Source: an uncultured Micrococcales bacterium (GTDB lineage Bacteria; Actinomycetota; Actinomycetes; S36-B12; GCA-2699445). From it: DNA of 12,361 nt. The notes below the pieces were generated by a model, which saw only the letters and a list, made by a program, of their open reading frames with translations, was not told the origin of the DNA and did no database searches. How positions within the stretch are numbered: the first letter of the stretch is position 1; the number at the start of each line of letters is the position of its first letter. The translations under genes and the position numbers were made by a program. Shown one piece after another: positions 1 to 7,820 of the stretch. The stretch spans positions 1-12,361 of the forward strand of contig CAIWTL010000552.1 in the NCBI GenBank assembly GCA_903915555.1, read 5' to 3'.

Positions 1-1546
1 GCAGTTCCCCGATCAGATAGGTCTCGCGTGGCCGCTGGTACGGCGCCAGTGACCGGGCCGCGTATGCCAGAACCTCGTCCGCGAGGGTTCCCGCGTCGGC
101 GTCCGCCGTGGGGACGACGTAGCAGACGACCCGTTGACCGAAGGCGTCGTCCGGGCGCCCGACGGCTGCGACGTCGGCGACACCGGGACACCGCCGCAGC
201 ACCTCCTCCACTTCGGTGGGGTGGACGTTCTCGCCACCGCTGATGATCAGGTCATCGGAACGGCCGCGGATGAAGAGACGTCCGCTGTCGTCGAAGACCC
301 CCACGTCGCCGGTGGCCACCAGTCCGTCCGTGCTGCGTTCCTTGTCGCCGCCGTCCACGTAGCCGTCGAAGGCGGCTGACGACCCGACCCAGACGTCCCC
401 GGGTGTCCCCGCTGCGGTGGGGCGGCCGTCCGGGTCCAGCAGGGCGACGGTGACACCGGGCAACGGCCGACCGGCCGTCGTCGGTGCCTCGGCGAGGTCC
501 TGCGGGCCGGCGACAGTGGCGTATCCGACCTCGGTGGAACCGTAGAGGTTGTAGAGGACGTCACCGAAACGACGGCGGAACGCCCCCGTCACGTCCGGCG
601 GGATGGGGGCACCGCTGACGAGCACGCCACGTAGGGCGGAGAGGTCGCGGTCACCGGGTCCGGCGTCGGCCAGCCGCGACACGACGACCGGGGTCGTGAT
701 CACGAGAGATGCCCGGTGGCGGGCGGCGGCATCCAGAACGGCGGCCGCATCGGGACGCGGCACCATGATCTCGAGGCTGTCGAGCAGGCCGTCGATGCGG
801 TGGTTGAGCCACCCCCAGGAGTGGAAGAGGGGGGCGGCCATGACGTGCACCCCGAGCTCGCGGTACGGCAGTGCGGACAACAGGGAAACGGTCGCCTCGA
901 GGGGTGTGCGGGACCTGTCCGCACCTTTGGGCCGACCTGTCGTGCCCGACGTGAGGATGATGTGGCGGCCCCCGCCCGGTGCGATGCGGAACGGTGCGCC
1001 ACCTGCCGCCGCCCAGGACTCCGGGAACGCGAGATCGGCCGACGGGATGCCCGCCGGCACCTGGCTCCGCAGATCCGGGTCGGCGAGGACCAGGCCCACC
1101 CCGAGGCGCTGACACAGGTCCGCGATCTGATCGGCGCTGAAGCCCGGGTTGAGGTAGACGAGGTCAGCACCGGTCCGCGCCACTGCCGCGATGGCCACCG
1201 CGAATCCGGCGGAGTTCCGCCCGAGGACGGCAGCGGTGACTCCGCTGCGCAGCCCCCGCTCCCGTAGCGCTGTCGTCGCGCGCCGCGTCAGGTCCTCGGC
1301 CTCCCGTTGCGTGAGGTGGTAGCCGTGGGTGTCGATCACTGCGGGGGAGTCGGGGTGCCGGGCCGCGCCCGCCGCCCATCCGATGCCGGGGGACACCCCG
1401 TGGACGAAGAGGTCGCGTCCGAGCCGAACGCCCGTGAGGGGATTGACGGGGAGGGACAGGCCGGACTGGCGCCACGCCTTCACGGCCGAGATCCCCAGCC
1501 CCGTCGCGTCGCCCACCCGCCTGCGGGCCGAACGCCAGCCCTTCAT
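1..1546 (-). CDS. AMP-forming acyl-CoA synthetase (FadD-like ligase), 3'-truncated by window edge
   Basis: This is an adenylate-forming enzyme that would activate a carboxylic acid with ATP and join it to CoA. The frame is open from the start to the window edge. Motifs, numbered from the 1546 ATG: the ATP-binding loop TSGTTGRPKG (199-208), LFHSWGW further on, YNLYGSTEVG (332-341, adenine binding), TGDVG (412-416) and RGRSDDLIISGGENV (about 426-440). About 515 residues lie in the window. The sequence stops at LIGEL, just before the usual TGK lysine motif, so only a short C-terminus is missing. The start is uncertain: in-frame ATGs at 1546, 1567 and 1657 all lack a clear Shine-Dalgarno. I chose 1546 because residues upstream of it look like untranslated filler. 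The acyl substrate cannot be told from sequence; MenE or another ligase subfamily is possible. It is divergent from argC and has no evident link to arginine. Confidence 0.85.
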   Translation of the reverse strand, partial: MKGWRSARRRVGDATGLGISAVKAWRQSGLSLPVNPLTGVRLGRDLFVHGVSPGIGWAAGAARHPDSPAVIDTHGYHLTQREAEDLTRRATTALRERGLRSGVTAAVLGRNSAGFAVAIAAVARTGADLVYLNPGFSADQIADLCQRLGVGLVLADPDLRSQVPAGIPSADLAFPESWAAAGGAPFRIAPGGGRHIILTSGTTGRPKGADRSRTPLEATVSLLSALPYRELGVHVMAAPLFHSWGWLNHRIDGLLDSLEIMVPRPDAAAVLDAAARHRASLVITTPVVVSRLADAGPGDRDLSALRGVLVSGAPIPPDVTGAFRRRFGDVLYNLYGSTEVGYATVAGPQDLAEAPTTAGRPLPGVTVALLDPDGRPTAAGTPGDVWVGSSAAFDGYVDGGDKERSTDGLVATGDVGVFDDSGRLFIRGRSDDLIISGGENVHPTEVEEVLRRCPGVADVAAVGRPDDAFGQRVVCYVVPTADADAGTLADEVLAYAARSLAPYQRPRETYLIGEL

Positions 1547-1687
1547 GATCGGGGCGCCATGGGGCATGGTCGCCCCGGCCGCATGGGCGATGCGGCGCTG
1601 GGGGACTGCCGGGGGATCGGTGTCACGGCCCCAGAGTGCCGCGCCTACGCCGGCCATGCGAGCGACCCGCCCGACACACGCCGCGGC

Positions 1688-1709
1688 GAGTATGCGTATA
1701 CTCGCATCT
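1688..1709 (+). promoter_or_regulatory. Candidate ArgR operator (ARG box) overlapping the argC -10 element
   Basis: GAGTATGCGTATACTC (1688-1703) is an inverted repeat with perfect 6-bp arms and a 4-bp centre, the same 6-4-6 geometry as ARG boxes bound by ArgR. A second, overlapping dyad ATGCG/CGCAT spans 1692-1707. Inside it, TATACT (1697-1702) is a 5/6 match to the -10 consensus, with 7 nt between it and the GTG at 1710. Binding by ArgR here would block RNA polymerase directly. No convincing -35 is visible. The geometry and position are seen; ArgR binding is inferred, supported by argR lying in the same cluster. Confidence 0.6.
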
Positions 1710-2753
1710 GTGACAGGACAGCGCGTCTCGGCGGCGGTGGTCGGAGCCAGCGGATACGCCGGCGGTGAGTTGGTGAGGGTGTTGAGCGCCCATCCGGCGA
1801 TCGACCTCCGGCTGCTGGCGGCAGGCAGCAAAGCCGACGAGCCGATCACCTCGGTCCACCCGGGCCTGGTTGACCGCCACGCCCAGGCCTTCGCCGACAC
1901 CGACCCCGGCGCCCTGGCCGCGTACGACCTCGTCTTCCTCGCACTTCCCCACGGGCAGTCCGAGGCGATCGCAGCACAGATCCCCGACGTCCCCTTCGTC
2001 GTCGATCTGGGAGCCGACCACCGGTTGGCGGACGAAGCGGCCTGGCACACCTACTACGGCCCGGGTGCCGTGGCCCCGCAGTGGCAGTACGGGCTCCCCG
2101 AGTTGCCGGGGGTGCGGGATGCCCTGCGCCACGCGCGACGTGTCGCGGTTCCCGGCTGCTACGCCACGGCGATCTCCCTGGCCCTGTGGCCCATCGTCTC
2201 GGCAGGCCTGGTGGACGAGGGTGCACTCGTGACCGTGGCCGCGAGCGGGACCAGCGGTGCCGGCCGCCAGCCCTCGGAGGCCCTGCTGGCCACTGAGGTC
2301 ATGGGGTCCATGAAGGCGTACAAAGTGGGCGGCGTCCACCAGCACACACCAGAGATCGAGCAGGCGCTTCGGCTGGCGGGCGCCACCCGCCCGGTGCTGT
2401 CCTTCACGCCGCTCCTCGCCCCCATGCCGCGAGGCATCCTCGCGACGTCCACTGCGCCTGTCCTCCCCGGGGTGACGCAGACGGATCTGCGCCTCGCCTT
2501 CGAGAAGGCGTACGCGGACGAGGTGTTCGTCCATCTCCTCGACGAGGGCACGTGGCCCGTCACCGGGGCGACGGCCGGGGCCAACACCGCGCTGCTGCAG
2601 ACCGCACTGGACGCCCACGCCGACCGCGCCGTGGTCGTCTCGGCCATCGACAACCTGCAGAAGGGGGCGGCCGGCCAGGCCGTGCAGTGCGCCAACCTCA
2701 TGCTCGGCATCCCGGAAAAGACGGGTCTGTCCATCTGGGGTGTCGCGCCGTGA
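1710..2753 (+). CDS. argC: N-acetyl-gamma-glutamyl-phosphate reductase
   Basis: Cytosolic NADPH-dependent enzyme that reduces N-acetylglutamyl-5-phosphate to the semialdehyde, the third step of arginine synthesis. Its 347 residues fit the family. The N-terminal nucleotide-binding loop GASGYAG is at residues 12-18, followed by LALPHGQSE, VDLGADHRL and YGLPEL. The catalytic cysteine is Cys150 in VPGCYATA, and the catalytic histidine region is VHQHTPEIEQ (His210/His212). An open frame extends far upstream to 1329, but that part runs antisense to the ligase gene and does not look like ArgC. I chose the GTG at 1710 because a -10 hexamer sits 7 nt upstream, which predicts a leaderless mRNA. ATG 1692 (6 residues longer) is the alternative, but it lies inside the operator. 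It is first of the arg operon and its stop overlaps argJ. Confidence 0.95.
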   Translation: MTGQRVSAAVVGASGYAGGELVRVLSAHPAIDLRLLAAGSKADEPITSVHPGLVDRHAQAFADTDPGALAAYDLVFLALPHGQSEAIAAQIPDVPFVVDLGADHRLADEAAWHTYYGPGAVAPQWQYGLPELPGVRDALRHARRVAVPGCYATAISLALWPIVSAGLVDEGALVTVAASGTSGAGRQPSEALLATEVMGSMKAYKVGGVHQHTPEIEQALRLAGATRPVLSFTPLLAPMPRGILATSTAPVLPGVTQTDLRLAFEKAYADEVFVHLLDEGTWPVTGATAGANTALLQTALDAHADRAVVVSAIDNLQKGAAGQAVQCANLMLGIPEKTGLSIWGVAP

Positions 2754-3901
2754 GCGTGACTGCCGCCCGCGGGTTCCGCGCCGCCGGTGTGGCCGCCGGG
2801 CTCAAGACCTCCGGCGCCCGCGACACCGCTCTCGTGGTCAATGACGGCCCCCTGCGTGCCGCGGCCGGGGTGGTCACCACGAACCGCATCAAGGCCGCCC
2901 CGGTCCTCTGGACCGAGCAGTGCCTGACCACCGGTCGATTCGCGGCGGTCGCGCTCAACTCGGGTGGCGCCAACGCCTGCACCGGTCCCGAGGGCTTCGC
3001 CGACACCCACCACACCGCAGAGCATGTCGCGGATCTGCTGGGCTGCGGCGCCATCGAGGTGGCCGTGTGCTCCACCGGTCTCATCGGCGAACGGCTGCCC
3101 ATGGACCGGCTGCTGCCCGGTTTCACCCAGGCGGCGGGCACCCTCACCGAGGACGGGGGTCTCGATGCGGCGACAGCCATCATGACCACCGACACCGTCC
3201 CGAAGACCTCCGTCGCGGAAGGTTTCGGAGTGGTCGTCGGTGGGATGGCGAAGGGTGCCGGGATGCTGGCGCCCGGACTGGCCACGATGCTGTCGGTCAT
3301 CACGACCGACGCCGTCGCCGACAGCGCCGAACTGCAGGCGATCCTCCGGCGCGTCGTCGACCGGACCTTCAACCGGGTCGACTCCGACGGGTGCATGTCG
3401 ACCAATGACACGGTCCTCCTGCTCGCCTCCGGTGCCTCCGGGCGCCGACCGACGAGCGAGGAACTGGCGTCCCTCGTGGAGCGGGTCGCGGCCGACCTCT
3501 CCCGTCAGCTGGTGGCGGACGCGGAAGGCGCCGCGAAGGACATCCGTATCGACGTCATCGATGCCGCGTCGGAGGACGACGCGGTGTCGGTGGGGCGGGC
3601 CGTGGCTGCCAGCAATCTCTTCAAGTGCGCCATCCACGGCGAGGATCCCAACTGGGGGCGGATCCTTTCCGCGGTCGGGACGACCCGCGCCGCCTTCGAG
3701 CCCGATGGTGTCGACGTCGCCGTCAACGGCGTCTGGGTATGCCGGTCGGGCTCCGTCGGCGAGGACCGCGATCTCGTCGACATGAGCCGTCGCGAGGTCA
3801 CGGTCACCATCGATCTCCATGCAGGGGGCCATACAGCGACGATCTGGACCAACGACCTGACCGCCGCCTACGTCCACGAGAACTCGGCGTACTCCACATG
3901 A
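2750..3901 (+). CDS. argJ: Glutamate N-acetyltransferase / ornithine acetyltransferase
   Basis: ArgJ moves the acetyl group from N-acetylornithine to glutamate, releasing ornithine and regenerating N-acetylglutamate, which makes the pathway cyclic. The 383-residue precursor is near the usual size. The diagnostic segment KGAGMLAPGLATMLSVITTD is present; autocatalytic cleavage before Thr179 in ATML would create alpha and beta chains with that threonine as nucleophile. Other family blocks are LNSGGANACTG, STGLIGE and the later NLFKCAIHGEDPNWGRI. The GTG at 2750 gives a 4-nt GTGA overlap with argC, suggesting translational coupling; GTG 2756 is an alternative. Whether it also uses acetyl-CoA (bifunctional ArgJ) cannot be decided from sequence. 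Confidence 0.96.
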   Translation: MSVTAARGFRAAGVAAGLKTSGARDTALVVNDGPLRAAAGVVTTNRIKAAPVLWTEQCLTTGRFAAVALNSGGANACTGPEGFADTHHTAEHVADLLGCGAIEVAVCSTGLIGERLPMDRLLPGFTQAAGTLTEDGGLDAATAIMTTDTVPKTSVAEGFGVVVGGMAKGAGMLAPGLATMLSVITTDAVADSAELQAILRRVVDRTFNRVDSDGCMSTNDTVLLLASGASGRRPTSEELASLVERVAADLSRQLVADAEGAAKDIRIDVIDAASEDDAVSVGRAVAASNLFKCAIHGEDPNWGRILSAVGTTRAAFEPDGVDVAVNGVWVCRSGSVGEDRDLVDMSRREVTVTIDLHAGGHTATIWTNDLTAAYVHENSAYST

Positions 3902-3903
3902 GT

Positions 3904-3907
3904 GAGG
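3904..3907 (+). promoter_or_regulatory. Shine-Dalgarno GAGG for argB
   Basis: GAGG lies 5 nt before ATG 3913 and downstream of the alternative ATG 3898. It can therefore serve only the shorter ArgB form, and it is the reason 3913 was preferred. Confidence 0.5.
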
Positions 3908-3912
3908 ACCCC

Positions 3913-4818
3913 ATGAACACCGAGCAACCGTCCGACCGCGCGGCAGCCGTCGAGAAGACCGCCGTCCTCGCCGAGGCGCTCCCCTGGCTCGCGCGCCGCC
4001 AGGGAGCGACAGTCGTGGTCAAGTACGGCGGCAATGCCATGACGGACGAAGCCCTGCAACGCTCCTTCGCCGAGGATGTCGTCTTCCTGAGACTGGCCGG
4101 ACTGCGGCCCGTCATCGTGCACGGTGGGGGACCCCAGATCTCCGCCATGCTCGAACGGCTCGGCGTCGAATCCCACTTCGCAGGGGGCTACCGGGTGACG
4201 ACGCGCGAAGCGATGGACGTGGTGCGCATGGTCCTGACGGGACAGGTCCAGCGCGACATCGTGCGACTTGTCAACGAACACGGGCCACACGCCGTCGGGC
4301 TGTCGGGGGAGGACGCGCGCCTCTTCACGGCACGACGCCGCCTCGCCGTGGTGGACGGCGCTCCTGCCGACATCGGTTTCGTGGGCGACATCGTGTCGGT
4401 CCGGACCGACATCGTCGACGCGCTCCTGGACCGGGGTCTCGTGCCCGTGGTGAGCAGCGTCGCGATGGGCGAGGACGGCTCTGTCTACAACGTCAACGCA
4501 GACGCCGCTGCCGCGGCACTCGCCGCGGCCCTGGGAGCCGACCGACTGGTGATGCTGACCGATGTCGAAGGGCTGTACGCGGACTGGCCGCGGTCCACCG
4601 AGGTGATCCGATCCCTGTCAGCCAGTGAGCTGACCCGCCTGTTGCCGGACCTCGAGTCCGGGATGGTGCCCAAGATGACGGCATGCGCAGACGCGATCGC
4701 GGCCGGCGTCCCGCGGGCACAGGTGATCGACGGCCGTATCCCGCACGCACTACTCCTGGACGTCTTCGCCGACGAGGGCATCGGTACGACAGTGCTGCCC
4801 GACGAAGGGACCAGGTGA
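3913..4818 (+). CDS. argB: Acetylglutamate kinase
   Basis: Phosphorylates N-acetylglutamate with ATP, the second and usually flux-controlling step. Amino acid kinase fold, 301 residues. Visible motifs: VVVKYGGNAM with Lys37, IVHGGGPQI (about 68-76), GLSGEDARL, YNVNADAAAAALA with Asn193, and MLTDVEGLY. About 30 residues precede the first beta strand and include AVLAEALPWLARRQG. This matches the N-terminal helix known from arginine-sensitive hexameric kinases, so feedback inhibition by arginine is expected (inference). Start choice: ATG 3898 overlaps the argJ stop as ATGA but has no ribosome site, whereas ATG 3913 has GAGG at 3904-3907 with 5-nt spacing. The longer form (306 residues) remains possible. 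Confidence 0.96.
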   Translation: MNTEQPSDRAAAVEKTAVLAEALPWLARRQGATVVVKYGGNAMTDEALQRSFAEDVVFLRLAGLRPVIVHGGGPQISAMLERLGVESHFAGGYRVTTREAMDVVRMVLTGQVQRDIVRLVNEHGPHAVGLSGEDARLFTARRRLAVVDGAPADIGFVGDIVSVRTDIVDALLDRGLVPVVSSVAMGEDGSVYNVNADAAAAALAAALGADRLVMLTDVEGLYADWPRSTEVIRSLSASELTRLLPDLESGMVPKMTACADAIAAGVPRAQVIDGRIPHALLLDVFADEGIGTTVLPDEGTR

Positions 4819-6020
4819 TGAGCCGGACACGGGAACTGCAGCACCGTTGGCAGACGGTCATGATGGAGAACTACGGCACGCCGCCGGTGGCCCTCGACCA
4901 CGGTCGTGGCGCCACGGTCTGGGATGTCGACGGACGTGAGTACCTCGATCTCATCGCCGGGATCGCGGTCAGCACCCTGGGACACACCCATCCCGCCGTC
5001 GCCGACGCGGTCACGACCCAGGTATCCCGACTCGGCCACACCAGCAACCTCGCCATCCATGGCCCGGGCGTCGAACTGGCCGAGCGCCTCGTGGCGATCA
5101 CGGGTCGTCCGGGCCGGGTCTTCTTCAGTCAGGACGGCGCCACCGCCAACGAGGCCGCCTACAAGATCGCCCGGCGGCACGGCTGGACCAAGGACCCCGC
5201 CGGCGGCTCCCTGGAGATCATCGCGGCTGAGGGGTCCTTCCACGGTCGGACGATGGGTGCCCTGTCCATCACCGGCAACCCGGCCAAGCGGATTCCCTTC
5301 GACCCACTTCCGACGCCCGTCACGTTCGTGCCCTACGGCGACGCGGACGCTCTCGCGAGCGCCGTCACCGACCGGACTGCCGCCGTCTTCCTGGAACCGG
5401 TCCAGGGTGAGGGAGGAGTCATTCCCGCGCCCCCCGGGTACCTGGCGGCCGCTCGGCGTATCACTGCCGCCCATGACGCCCTGCTGGTGATGGACGAGGT
5501 CCAGTCCGGCATCGGACGCACGGGTGCGTGGCTCGCCGGCGACGCGGCGTCGCCCGACGTGACGACCCTGGCCAAGGGCCTGGCCGGGGGAATGCCCCTC
5601 GGCGCCTGCATCGCGCACGGAGAGGCCGGTCTGCTGCTGCGCCCCGGTGATCACGGCACCACCTTCGGCGGCAACCCCGTCTCGTGTGCCGCCGCCCTGG
5701 CGGTGCTGGACACGATCGAGAAGGACGACCTGCTCCGCCACGCGACCGATGTGGGCCAGGCCCTCGCCGAGGGGCTCGCCGGTGTGGACCATCCGCTGGC
5801 CGCCGGTCAGCGGGGTGCCGGACTGTGGCGGGCACTTCTTCTCGGTGAGCCCGTCGCCCCCGCCGTCGAGACGGCTGCACGGGAACGCGGCTACCTGGTC
5901 AACGCCGTGCGGCCCGACGCCGTCAGACTGGCACCACCCCTGGTGCTCACCCCAGACGAGGTGGAACGTTTCCTCCGGGATCTGCCGGCGATCCTCACCG
6001 CGGCCCAGGGGGACTCATGA
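4818..6020 (+). CDS. argD: Acetylornithine aminotransferase
   Basis: PLP-dependent class III aminotransferase, 400 residues. It transaminates N-acetylglutamate semialdehyde with glutamate to give N-acetylornithine, and in many bacteria also serves lysine synthesis. The PLP Schiff-base lysine is Lys253 in TLAKGLAGGMPLGA, the pyridine-nitrogen aspartate is Asp226 in MDEVQSGIGRTG, and GTTFGGNPVSCAAALAVL follows. The phosphate-binding loop reads SQDGATANEAAYK (Gly107-Ala108-Thr109) instead of the usual NSGxEANEAA. ATG 4818 overlaps the argB stop by one base (TGATG), with AAGGGA at 4805-4810 seven nt upstream. In-frame GTG 4815 is less likely. Confidence 0.95.
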   Translation: MSRTRELQHRWQTVMMENYGTPPVALDHGRGATVWDVDGREYLDLIAGIAVSTLGHTHPAVADAVTTQVSRLGHTSNLAIHGPGVELAERLVAITGRPGRVFFSQDGATANEAAYKIARRHGWTKDPAGGSLEIIAAEGSFHGRTMGALSITGNPAKRIPFDPLPTPVTFVPYGDADALASAVTDRTAAVFLEPVQGEGGVIPAPPGYLAAARRITAAHDALLVMDEVQSGIGRTGAWLAGDAASPDVTTLAKGLAGGMPLGACIAHGEAGLLLRPGDHGTTFGGNPVSCAAALAVLDTIEKDDLLRHATDVGQALAEGLAGVDHPLAAGQRGAGLWRALLLGEPVAPAVETAARERGYLVNAVRPDAVRLAPPLVLTPDEVERFLRDLPAILTAAQGDS

Positions 6021-6526
6021 CCGTTCCGCGCAGCAAGTCGGCCCGTCGCCTGCGCATCGTCGAGATCCTCGAGCGGCACCCCGTCCAGTCGCAGGCGCAA
6101 CTCCGCGAACACCTGTCGGCCGACGGGATAGTGGTGACCCAGGCGACCCTGAGCCGGGACCTCGACGAACTGCGGGCGGTCAAGGTCCCCGGGCCCGAGG
6201 GTGGACTGGTCTACGCGGTCCCGGGGGAGGGCGGGGACAGCTCTCCCCGTGCGCCCGACCTCGATGCCGCCCGCGGATCCACACTCGCTCGCATCGGCGA
6301 GGAACTCATCATCTCCGTCGACCATTCGGCCAATCTCGTGGTCCTGCGCACGCCGCCGGGTGCGGCCCAGTACCTCGCCAGTGCGATCGACCACACCGTT
6401 CTCGGGGAGATCATCGGCACCGTCGCCGGTGACGACACCGTGCTGCTGGTTACCCGGGCGCCCGACGGGGGTCGTGCCGTGGCCGACGCCATCCTGCGGA
6501 TGATCAACGACCGGGTGAGACCATGA
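6017..6526 (+). CDS. argR: Arginine repressor
   Basis: Transcriptional regulator of 169 residues, the usual ArgR length. The N-terminal winged helix (about 1-70) carries TQATLSRDLDEL with SRDL at 46-49, the recognition helix. The C-terminal domain (about 90-160) carries TPPGAAQYLASAID and GTVAGDDT (134-141), which form the hexamer core and the arginine-binding site. With arginine bound it would repress the pathway, most plausibly through the palindrome at argC, giving autoregulation because argR is in the operon. ATG 6017 overlaps the argD stop by 4 nt (ATGA), and a G-rich AGGGGGAC lies just upstream. argF, often found between argD and argR in actinobacteria, is absent. Confidence 0.95.
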   Translation: MTVPRSKSARRLRIVEILERHPVQSQAQLREHLSADGIVVTQATLSRDLDELRAVKVPGPEGGLVYAVPGEGGDSSPRAPDLDAARGSTLARIGEELIISVDHSANLVVLRTPPGAAQYLASAIDHTVLGEIIGTVAGDDTVLLVTRAPDGGRAVADAILRMINDRVRP

Positions 6527-6566
6527 GGGTTGTCACGGCACGGTCGAGTCGTCGCCCCATGAATTT

Positions 6567-6583
6567 CCGGGCCTCCCGCCCGG
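6567..6583 (+). other. Inverted repeat in the argR-argG gap
   Basis: CCGGGC (6567-6572) and GCCCGG (6578-6583) flank a 5-nt loop in the only sizeable gap inside the arg cluster (6527-6617). No U-tract follows, so it is not a canonical terminator. It could shape the mRNA or attenuate transcription; no promoter or ARG-box palindrome is obvious in the gap. Confidence 0.3.
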
Positions 6584-6605
6584 GCACACCGTCCGAACGA
6601 AGTGA

Positions 6606-6611
6606 GAGAGG
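6606..6611 (+). promoter_or_regulatory. Shine-Dalgarno GAGAGG for argG
   Basis: GAGAGG ends 6 nt before ATG 6618. It is one of the clearest ribosome sites in the window, consistent with argG being translated independently after the 91-nt gap. Confidence 0.6.
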
Positions 6612-6617
6612 CGCATC

Positions 6618-7820
6618 ATGAGTGACCGGGTCGTACTGGCCTATTCCGGGGGGCTGGACACCAGCGTGGCGATCGGCTGGATCGCCGAGGAGACCGGCGC
6701 CGAGGTCATCGCGGTCGCGGTCGACGTCGGTCAGGAGGGGGAGGACCTCGAGGTCATCCGCAAACGCGCCATCGCCTGCGGTGCCGTGGAGGCGGAGGTC
6801 GCCGACGCACGTGACGAGTTCGCCGACGACTACTGCGCCCCTGCTCTGCGCGCCAACGGCCTGTACATGGACCAGTACCCCTTGGTGTCCGCGCTGTCGC
6901 GGCCGCTCATCGTCAAGCATCTCGCCGACGCCGCCGAGAAGTACGGCGCCACAGTCGTCGCCCACGGGTGCACGGGGAAGGGGAACGACCAGGTCCGGTT
7001 CGAGGTCGGGATCGCCAACCTCACTCCCGACCTCACCTGTATCGCCCCGGTCCGCGACTACGCCATGACCCGCGACAAGGCCATCGAGTTCGCCGAGACG
7101 CACGGCCTGCCCATCGACGTCACCAAGAAGTCGCCGTACTCGATCGACCAGAACGTCTGGGGGCGCGCGGTGGAGACCGGCTTCCTCGAGGACATCTGGA
7201 ACGGTCCCATCGAGGACCTCTACTCGTACACCTCCGACCCCGCGTCCGGCATCGAACCCGACGAGGTCGTCATCGGCTTCGACAGCGGTGTCCCGGTCGC
7301 CATCGACGGCCGGCCGGTCTCGATGCTCGAGGCGATCGTGGAACTCAACCGGCGCGCCGGTGCGCAGGGAGTGGGGCGCCTGGACATCGTGGAGGATCGC
7401 TTGGTCGGCATCAAGAGCCGCGAGGTCTACGAGGCGCCGGGAGCCATCACTCTCCTCACCGCCCGCGAAGAGCTCCAGAACGTCACCATGGAGCGCGATC
7501 TCGCCCGCTTCTTCCGCGGCGTCTCACAGCGGTGGACCGAGCTCGTCTACGACGGCCTGTGGTTCTCCCCCCTCAAGAAGGCCCTCGACGCCTTCATCGA
7601 TGAGGCGAACGCGAACGTCAGCGGCGAGGTCCGGATGGTGCTGCACGGCGGTCGTGCGGTTGTGACGGGTCGCCGGAGCGAGCAGTCGCTCTACGACTTC
7701 GGACTCGCCACGTACGACACCGGCGACACCTTCGACCAGTCCAAGGCCAAGGGGTTCATCGACCTGTGGGGGCTGCCCAGCAGCATCGCCACGGCACGTG
7801 ATCTGCGGACCGGCCGCTGA
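6618..7820 (+). CDS. argG: Argininosuccinate synthase
   Basis: Joins citrulline and aspartate using ATP (giving AMP and PPi) to form argininosuccinate. At 400 residues it is the common short type. The ATP pyrophosphatase loop AYSGGLDTS spans residues 8-16. GCTGKGNDQVRFE (citrulline/aspartate site), APVRDYAMTRDKAIEFA and KKSPYSIDQNVWGRAVE follow, all typical of the family. The start ATG 6618 is supported by GAGAGG upstream. Its stop overlaps argH by one base. Since it uses citrulline, the organism needs a carbamoyltransferase or citrulline uptake encoded outside this window. Confidence 0.97.
   Translation: MSDRVVLAYSGGLDTSVAIGWIAEETGAEVIAVAVDVGQEGEDLEVIRKRAIACGAVEAEVADARDEFADDYCAPALRANGLYMDQYPLVSALSRPLIVKHLADAAEKYGATVVAHGCTGKGNDQVRFEVGIANLTPDLTCIAPVRDYAMTRDKAIEFAETHGLPIDVTKKSPYSIDQNVWGRAVETGFLEDIWNGPIEDLYSYTSDPASGIEPDEVVIGFDSGVPVAIDGRPVSMLEAIVELNRRAGAQGVGRLDIVEDRLVGIKSREVYEAPGAITLLTAREELQNVTMERDLARFFRGVSQRWTELVYDGLWFSPLKKALDAFIDEANANVSGEVRMVLHGGRAVVTGRRSEQSLYDFGLATYDTGDTFDQSKAKGFIDLWGLPSSIATARDLRTGR

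Noticed and set aside
1329..1709. Long N-terminal extension of the argC frame
   Set aside because: It runs antisense to the acyl-CoA ligase gene, whose frame has clear motifs, and adds about 127 residues not seen in ArgC.
2159..3877. 572-codon open frame antisense to argC and argJ
   Set aside because: A high-GC shadow frame with low-complexity composition; the sense strand encodes clear ArgC and ArgJ.
4485..5792. 435-codon open frame antisense to argB and argD
   Set aside because: No recognisable domain; mirrors sense codon bias of genuine ArgB/ArgD.
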